Under the pieces are notes generated by a model. That model did not search any database and was not told the DNA's origin. It saw nothing but the letters and a program-made list of their open reading frames with translations. Below, piece after piece: positions 6,424 through 9,929 of a stretch of DNA of 9,929 nt; the first letter of the stretch is position 1; each line of letters opens with the position of its first letter. This stretch comes from an uncultured Acidimicrobiaceae bacterium (GTDB lineage: Bacteria; Actinomycetota; Acidimicrobiia; Acidimicrobiales; Ilumatobacteraceae), in NCBI GenBank assembly GCA_903934195.1, contig CAIZMV010000036.1, positions 1 through 9,929 on the forward strand, read 5' to 3'. Position numbers and translations under genes: made by a program.

Positions 6424-8271
6424 CTAGGCGCCGGGCGTCTTGGCGATTTCGGCCAAGAACTCGTCGTTGGTACCAAAGGTCTTCAGGCGATCCATCAGCA
6501 TTTCCAAGCCCGGAGCGGGGTTTCCGTCCTGGGCAAGGCCACTGAGCACTCGGCGCAGCTTCCAGACCAACTGGAGTTGCTTGCGCTCAAACAGCAGTTC
6601 TTCGTGACGGGTGCTTGAGGCATCAACGTCGATGGCAGGGAAAACGCGGCGTTCAGCAATGCGGCGGTCAAGACGCAATTCCATGTTTCCGGTTCCCTTG
6701 AACTCTTCAAAGATGGCTTCGTCCATACGGCTGTTTGTGTCAACAAGAGCAGTCGCAAGAATGGTGAGTGATCCGCCTTCTTCAACATTTCGTGCAGCTC
6801 CGAAGAACTTCTTCGGTGGGTACAACGCACCAGCATCGATACCACCGGACATAACGCGGCCAGTTGCAGGAGCTGCCAAGTTGTACGCACGTGACAAACG
6901 TGTGATTCCGTCGAGGATGATGACAACGTCTTCACCCATTTCAACCATGCGCTTTGCTTTTTCGCTCACCATTTCAGCAATGTGCGTGTGCTCATCACTT
7001 GGGCGGTCAAAGGTTGAAGCAACTACTTCACCCTTTACGGTGCGGCGCATGTCTGTCACTTCTTCTGGACGTTCGTCAATGAGCAACACAATGAGTTTTA
7101 CTTCAGGGTTGTTCTTTTCAATTGACGCAGCAATGGTCTTCATTACTGTGGTCTTACCGGCCTTTGGTGGCGACACGATGATTCCGCGCTGACCTTTACC
7201 GATTGGTGCAATGAGGTCAATGATGCGAGCAGTCATGTTTGTTGGATCACTTGGATCTTCCATACGCAACTTCGAGTCAGGGAACAACGCAGTGAGATCT
7301 TCGAAGCGAGGACGGTGACGTGCCTTCTCTGGGTCTTGTCCGTTGATTGTGTAAATCTCCAGCATTGCTGGGTTTTTTTCGTTACGCCCAGCAGGTCGTG
7401 ACAAACCAGAAACATGGTCACCTTTACGCAAACCAAATTGACGCGTGAGTTTCACAGGAATGTATGCATCTTCACGTGTTGGCATATATCCACCAATGCG
7501 CAAGAAGCCGTAGCCCTCATCACGCAAGTCAAGGTAACCCTCTACTTTTACTGGCTCGGTACTGATTGGTTCATTGTTGACATCATCACGTGATTCAAAA
7601 CGATCTTCGCCCTGTGGGCCTTCATCGCGACCATTACGTCCACGACGTCGACGGCTGTTGCGTCCGCCACGTGCATCCCAATCGCCTTCGCCTTGTTGTT
7701 GGCGAGGTCCTTGATTCGGATTCTGTTGACGATTTCCTTGGCCTTGCTGACGCTGGCCTTGATTCTGGTTTTGTTGACGTGGTCCGCGATCTTGTCGATC
7801 TCCACGGTCACCGCGATCATTACGTGGTCCACGACCTTGACCAGCACCTTGCTGCTTCAGTTCGCCAGTGCGTCCCTCATGTTGGGCTAATTCAATTTCC
7901 CATTCGGCTAATGGTTCACCATCGGCACCGACATAAACAATCGGTTCTGCAGATTCGCTCGATGATTGTTCACCACGAGGTGCACGCTCTGAGCGGTCGC
8001 CGCGGTCGTTGCGTGAACCACGTGGTTCACGTGCAGGGCGTTCGTCGTCGGAATCGGAGTCCTCTGCAGGCTCTTCATTGCGGGGCGCACGTCCGCGAGG
8101 CGCTGGCGCTGGTGGTGCGTCGTTGGCACCAGTCTTTTCCAGAATCTTGTCGACCAAAGTGGCCTTTGAGTCGCGGGCACCAGCTTTAACACCGAGTGCA
8201 CCGGCAATTGCCATCAACTGATCTTTGTCCTTGGATTCAAGGGCGGATTTCTCAAGAGCTTCTGCAGCCAT
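6424..8271 (-). CDS. rho: Transcription termination factor Rho
   Basis: A complete 615-residue hexameric RNA helicase/translocase that ends transcription at C-rich rut sites. Domains in order: a Rho_N helical domain (about 3-47); a ~185-residue insertion (about 50-235) rich in Arg, Gly, Asn, Gln and Asp, typical of Actinobacteria; an OB/cold-shock RNA-binding domain (about 240-310, RNP1-like GYGFLR); and the RecA-type ATPase. The ATPase shows Walker A PPKAGKT at 368-374, LLIDERPEEV at 396-405 with catalytic Glu400, Walker B VVIILD ending at Asp454, the Q-loop TGRVMSGGIDAGAL (470-483), and EEFKGTGNMELRLDRRIAERRVFPAID (522-548). Leu397 aligns with E. coli Leu208, where, as I recall, M. tuberculosis Rho has Met associated with bicyclomycin resistance; sensitivity is therefore plausible. 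ATG 8271 follows an AGGA ribosome binding site four bases away. The leader and candidate promoter are listed separately. It is the first gene of the minus-strand block. Confidence 0.98.
   Translation of the reverse strand: MAAEALEKSALESKDKDQLMAIAGALGVKAGARDSKATLVDKILEKTGANDAPPAPAPRGRAPRNEEPAEDSDSDDERPAREPRGSRNDRGDRSERAPRGEQSSSESAEPIVYVGADGEPLAEWEIELAQHEGRTGELKQQGAGQGRGPRNDRGDRGDRQDRGPRQQNQNQGQRQQGQGNRQQNPNQGPRQQQGEGDWDARGGRNSRRRRGRNGRDEGPQGEDRFESRDDVNNEPISTEPVKVEGYLDLRDEGYGFLRIGGYMPTREDAYIPVKLTRQFGLRKGDHVSGLSRPAGRNEKNPAMLEIYTINGQDPEKARHRPRFEDLTALFPDSKLRMEDPSDPTNMTARIIDLIAPIGKGQRGIIVSPPKAGKTTVMKTIAASIEKNNPEVKLIVLLIDERPEEVTDMRRTVKGEVVASTFDRPSDEHTHIAEMVSEKAKRMVEMGEDVVIILDGITRLSRAYNLAAPATGRVMSGGIDAGALYPPKKFFGAARNVEEGGSLTILATALVDTNSRMDEAIFEEFKGTGNMELRLDRRIAERRVFPAIDVDASSTRHEELLFERKQLQLVWKLRRVLSGLAQDGNPAPGLEMLMDRLKTFGTNDEFLAEIAKTPGA
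7684..7851 (-). repeat. rho: Low-complexity R/G/D then N/Q/G/R tract in the Rho insertion
   Basis: These bases encode Rho residues 141-196. First come RGDR-type repeats (RNDRGDRGDRQDRG), then an N/Q-rich run (QQNQNQGQRQQGQGNRQQ), followed by a QGP/QQQGEG tail. The DNA shows imperfect short repeats of the CAAGGNCARCGTCAR kind, which explain long open frames on the opposite strand here. The tract has no predicted fold and should bind RNA through its Arg residues. Confidence 0.8.
8012..8031. repeat. Perfect 20-bp palindrome inside rho
   Basis: The half-site CGTGAACCAC is followed directly by its exact reverse complement, 10 of 10 pairs, within codons for Rho residues about 81-87 (REPRGSR). It could be a binding site or a stable hairpin early in rho mRNA, or a by-product of Arg-rich codon repetition. 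Confidence 0.5.
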
Positions 8272-8360
8272 GATTTCCTGCTTTCGTTCAACCGTTCCAC
8301 GGCTGGAGTTAGGGGTTTGGGCGCACCTACAAAAGGATTGAAGGAACTACCTCATCTCGA

Positions 8361-8381
8361 CCCCCCAAAGACTTGGGCGGG
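8361..8381 (-). promoter_or_regulatory. rho: Hairpin in the proposed rho leader
   Basis: CCCAA and TTGGG pair across a 4-base loop, and three further G-C pairs extend the stem past a single bulged base, giving about 8 pairs. A second 5-bp hairpin (CTCGG/CCGAG, 4-base loop) lies at 8387-8400, closer to the proposed transcript start. Neither is followed by a T run on either strand, so they are not simple intrinsic terminators. They may be part of an attenuation or stability element of rho mRNA. Confidence 0.35.
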
Positions 8382-8408
8382 GAGAACTCGGACACCCGAG
8401 CGACCATC

Positions 8409-8437
8409 ACCCTAGCGGGGACTGCCCCTGACAACAA
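8409..8437 (-). promoter_or_regulatory. rho: Candidate sigma-70 type promoter for rho
   Basis: On the minus strand, TTGTTG (8437-8432) and TAGGGT (8414-8409) are separated by exactly 17 bases. The -10 fits the actinobacterial TANNNT form and the -35 shares TTG with the consensus. Transcription would begin near 8402 and give a leader of about 130 bases before the rho ATG. The match is moderate and untested. Confidence 0.35.
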
Positions 8438-8468
8438 CGATGCCCGACATCTTGTCGCAGCCCACTGG

Positions 8469-8474
8469 TACGGT
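8469..8474 (+). promoter_or_regulatory. Candidate -10 element for leaderless small-protein transcript
   Basis: TACGGT fits TANNNT and is followed by exactly 7 bases before the ATG at 8482, the geometry of leaderless actinobacterial transcripts. No Shine-Dalgarno sequence precedes that ATG, which is consistent. The -35 region is poor. Confidence 0.35.
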
Positions 8475-8481
8475 CAGATTC

Positions 8482-8628
8482 ATGAAACTTGGTCCCGGTC
8501 TCACTTTCTCGTGGAAACGAGCCATTGGCGTCACAGCCGCAAAACGCAAGATTTCACGTGCAACGGGAATCCCCCTCTCCCGCACTGGTCGCCGTAACAA
8601 GTTGGGGAAATTCTTGGGAATGAAATAG
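8482..8628 (+). CDS. Small, highly basic 48-residue protein
   Basis: A short frame from ATG 8482 to TAG 8626-8628. The product has 13 Lys/Arg and no Asp or Glu in 48 residues, and no Cys. Its key segments are GLTFSWKRAIGVTAAKRKISR (about residues 6-26) and the end GIPLSRTGRRNKLGKFLG. I recall short bacterial proteins with a similar F-S-W-K-R-A-x-G-x-x-A-A-K ... G-R-x-x-K-x-G layout but cannot name a family. The charge suggests binding to nucleic acid or ribosomes. Support for a real gene is the unusual composition, the leaderless-type -10 seven bases upstream, and the downstream lipoprotein ATG directly abutting the stop. An in-frame ATG at 8440 would add 14 residues that look unlike the rest, so I prefer 8482. 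Confidence 0.65.
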   Translation: MKLGPGLTFSWKRAIGVTAAKRKISRATGIPLSRTGRRNKLGKFLGMK

Positions 8629-9114
8629 ATGCGAGCTCGTCCTTTAGTTGCGACCTTCGCTTGCCTGTTTCTTTTTGCGTCGTGTGGTGACTCGGATAAT
8701 TCATCCACTGCATCAACCGTTGTTTCTCAGACCGGAACTGGAAAAGTAAACCCAACATACGCAGAATTCTGCGAAGCATCTTCGAATTTGAATGCTGCAA
8801 TGTCTGGCCCACATGGAGAAAACCCTTCAGCAATCACTGACCCAATTGAAATGAAAGCCGCATGGGCCAACATCACTGAATTGTCAATTGAATTACAGGC
8901 GCTGACGCCGAAAACATTGAAGAAAGATGCCGACACAATGATCGAAAGCATTGTTGCCATGAACAAAATCTTCAAAGAAAACAACTATGAATTGCTAGTC
9001 ATTGCAAAAAAACCAACCGTTCGTGATGCGTTGTCAAAGATTGCTTCAAACCCTGCAATTACAGAAGCATCAACACGTTTTAATACGTTCCTCACGCAGA
9101 ACTGTGGCGTGTAG
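8629..9114 (+). CDS. Uncharacterised small lipoprotein
   Basis: The product has 161 residues. It starts MRAR, then a hydrophobic stretch (LVATFACLFLF) and a lipobox-like FASC, placing the lipidated Cys at 19; Phe at -3 departs a little from the usual Leu/Val/Ile. A Ser/Thr-rich linker (about 20-42) precedes a mostly helical domain that begins YAEFCEASSNLNAA (Cys48) and ends TQNCGV (Cys159), two cysteines well placed for a disulfide tying the domain ends. Small Acidimicrobiia lipoproteins with this F/Y-C-E-A ... C-G layout are familiar to me as uncharacterised proteins; no function can be given. The ATG directly follows the TAG of the basic-protein gene, so translation may be coupled; GGGA lies 9 bases upstream. 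It converges on thrC with 4 bases between the stops, so no terminator separates them. Confidence 0.85.
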   Translation: MRARPLVATFACLFLFASCGDSDNSSTASTVVSQTGTGKVNPTYAEFCEASSNLNAAMSGPHGENPSAITDPIEMKAAWANITELSIELQALTPKTLKKDADTMIESIVAMNKIFKENNYELLVIAKKPTVRDALSKIASNPAITEASTRFNTFLTQNCGV

Positions 9115-9118
9115 TTAA

Positions 9119-9929
9119 TTACTTTGCTTGCGCGGCAACAAAGGCTTCAACTGTTGCCAAGTCATTAGGCAACTGCACAGTGAATTCAGGCAGGTCAAAC
9201 AAATTCGACAAATGTTCTGGCAAGCCTGGACGTACACCCGTAGCGCGTTCTACTGCATCGGGGAATTTCGCTGGGTGAGCCGTCGCCATTGTCAACATTG
9301 GCACACCATCTTCAGCAAACTCACGTGCAACTTTCACACCAACTGCCGTGTGCGGATCAATCAACATGTCGAAGTCTTCGTAGACAGAGCGGATTGTTGC
9401 AAGAGTGTCATGATCAGTTGCGCGTGATGCACGGAATGTTGGTGCAATCCATTGTTCATATTGATCAGGCTCTACAGATAAACCTTTGTCGCGGAAACGA
9501 GTGAGCTGTTCAGCTGTTACTGCCCCATCGCGGTCATTCATCTCAAACAACAAACGTTCAAAGTTTGATGACACCTGAATATCCATGCTGGGACTAAGTG
9601 TTGGGTGCACACCCGTAATAGCCATTGATTGCGAATCAAAAAACCGAGTCAAAATGTCGTTCTCGTTAGAAGCAACGATGAGACGACGAATCGGTGCGCC
9701 CATCTGCTTTGCAATCCAGCCACTGAGAACATTGCCGAAGTTGCCAGTTGGCACCGTGACATCGATAGGTCCACCCATTTTGCGGGTTGCCTCGAAGTAA
9801 TAGACAACCTGGGCCATAACTCGAGCCCAGTTAATGCTGTTAACTGCTGACAAATTGTGCTTTTCACGGAAAGGCGCATCATTAAACATGGCCTTCACCA
9901 GGTCTTGGCAATCATCGAACGTTCCGTCA
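9119..9929 (-). CDS. thrC: Threonine synthase, C-terminal part, truncated by window edge
   Basis: The frame is open to the right edge (first full codon at 9928-9926) and ends at TAA 9121-9119, giving 269 C-terminal residues; the start is outside the window. The enzyme converts O-phosphohomoserine to threonine with pyridoxal phosphate. The visible start DGTFDDCQDLVKAMF and the NSINWARVMAQ stretch are typical of the long, E. coli/yeast-like threonine synthases. TGNFGN (about residues 61-66 of the visible part) is the glycine/asparagine loop that holds the cofactor phosphate. ATAHPAKFPDAV near the end is the conserved C-terminal motif. The PLP-binding lysine lies outside the window. In many Actinobacteria thr genes stand next to rho, so the location fits, although here two plus-strand genes intervene. 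Confidence 0.95.
   Translation of the reverse strand, partial: DGTFDDCQDLVKAMFNDAPFREKHNLSAVNSINWARVMAQVVYYFEATRKMGGPIDVTVPTGNFGNVLSGWIAKQMGAPIRRLIVASNENDILTRFFDSQSMAITGVHPTLSPSMDIQVSSNFERLLFEMNDRDGAVTAEQLTRFRDKGLSVEPDQYEQWIAPTFRASRATDHDTLATIRSVYEDFDMLIDPHTAVGVKVAREFAEDGVPMLTMATAHPAKFPDAVERATGVRPGLPEHLSNLFDLPEFTVQLPNDLATVEAFVAAQAK

Larger units (their letters stand above)
8272..8481. other. Divergent intergenic region between rho and the small basic-protein gene
   Basis: About 210 bases with no gene I can support. On the minus strand it holds a candidate rho promoter (8409-8437) and two adjacent hairpins at the start of a roughly 130-base rho leader. The rest of the leader has C-rich, G-poor segments (for example CCCAAACCCCTAACTCCAGCC) that could be Rho-binding, as in autoregulated rho leaders of other bacteria. 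On the plus strand it holds a TACGGT hexamer 7 bases before the ATG at 8482. Confidence 0.6.

Noticed and set aside
6439..6457. CTTGGC/GCCAAG inverted repeat near the rho 3' end as a terminator
   Set aside because: It is inside coding sequence, has a 7-base loop and no T tract on the minus strand, and rpmE follows 43 bases after the stop.
7590..8189. A 199-residue plus-strand frame opposite the rho insertion
   Set aside because: It is His/Val/Asp-rich, mirroring the Arg/Gly/Gln codon repeats of the Rho low-complexity tract. No start signals or motifs.
8283..8481. tRNA or structured RNA gene in the divergent gap
   Set aside because: The short GC-rich hairpins do not form a cloverleaf, and no T-loop or CCA-adjacent acceptor pairing could be found.
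1..9929. CRISPR array, transposase, prophage, toxin-antitoxin or defence genes
   Set aside because: No regularly spaced direct repeats, terminal inverted repeats, integrase or transposase motifs, or recognised defence domains were seen on either strand.

Overview
The window looks like chromosomal DNA from an actinobacterium, most plausibly an Acidimicrobiia-type lineage such as a freshwater or marine Ilumatobacteraceae relative. This is inference. It rests on base composition near 50% GC by eye, the actinobacterial rho-rpmE-prfA-prmC order beside a threonine-synthase gene, a Rho with a long Arg/Gly/Asn/Gln-rich N-terminal insertion, and an actinobacterial acetyl-CoA acetyltransferase C-terminus. 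I see no phage, insertion sequence, CRISPR, tRNA or rRNA.

Layout. Positions 1-2447 (+) hold the 3' end of a thiolase-like acetyl-CoA acetyltransferase gene overlapping, through GTGA, a complete cytosolic S9 (dipeptidyl peptidase IV-type) peptidase. That gene converges on a minus-strand block, and the two stop codons share TTAA at 2444-2447. The minus-strand block (2444-8271), in transcription order, is rho, rpmE (L31), an unrecognised 341-residue protein, an unrecognised lipoprotein, prfA (RF1) and prmC (the methyltransferase that modifies the release factors). A roughly 210-base divergent gap (8272-8481) carries a candidate rho promoter and structured leader, and a leaderless-type promoter for a plus-strand pair: a 48-residue highly basic protein and a small lipoprotein (8629-9114). 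The lipoprotein gene converges, with a 4-base gap, on the 3' part of thrC, which runs off the right edge.

How the genes relate. The core of the block serves ending of transcription (Rho) and of translation (RF1 and PrmC, overlapping and probably translationally coupled), plus a ribosomal protein. Two uncharacterised genes sit between rpmE and prfA. The S9 peptidase and acetyltransferase form a separate metabolic transcript.

The best leads are a perfect 22-bp palindrome spanning the annotated start of the 341-residue protein, that protein itself, the 48-residue basic protein, the prion-like low-complexity insertion of Rho, and the rho leader. I found no convincing novel defence or mobile system; most of the window is ordinary housekeeping DNA with a few uncharacterised genes.
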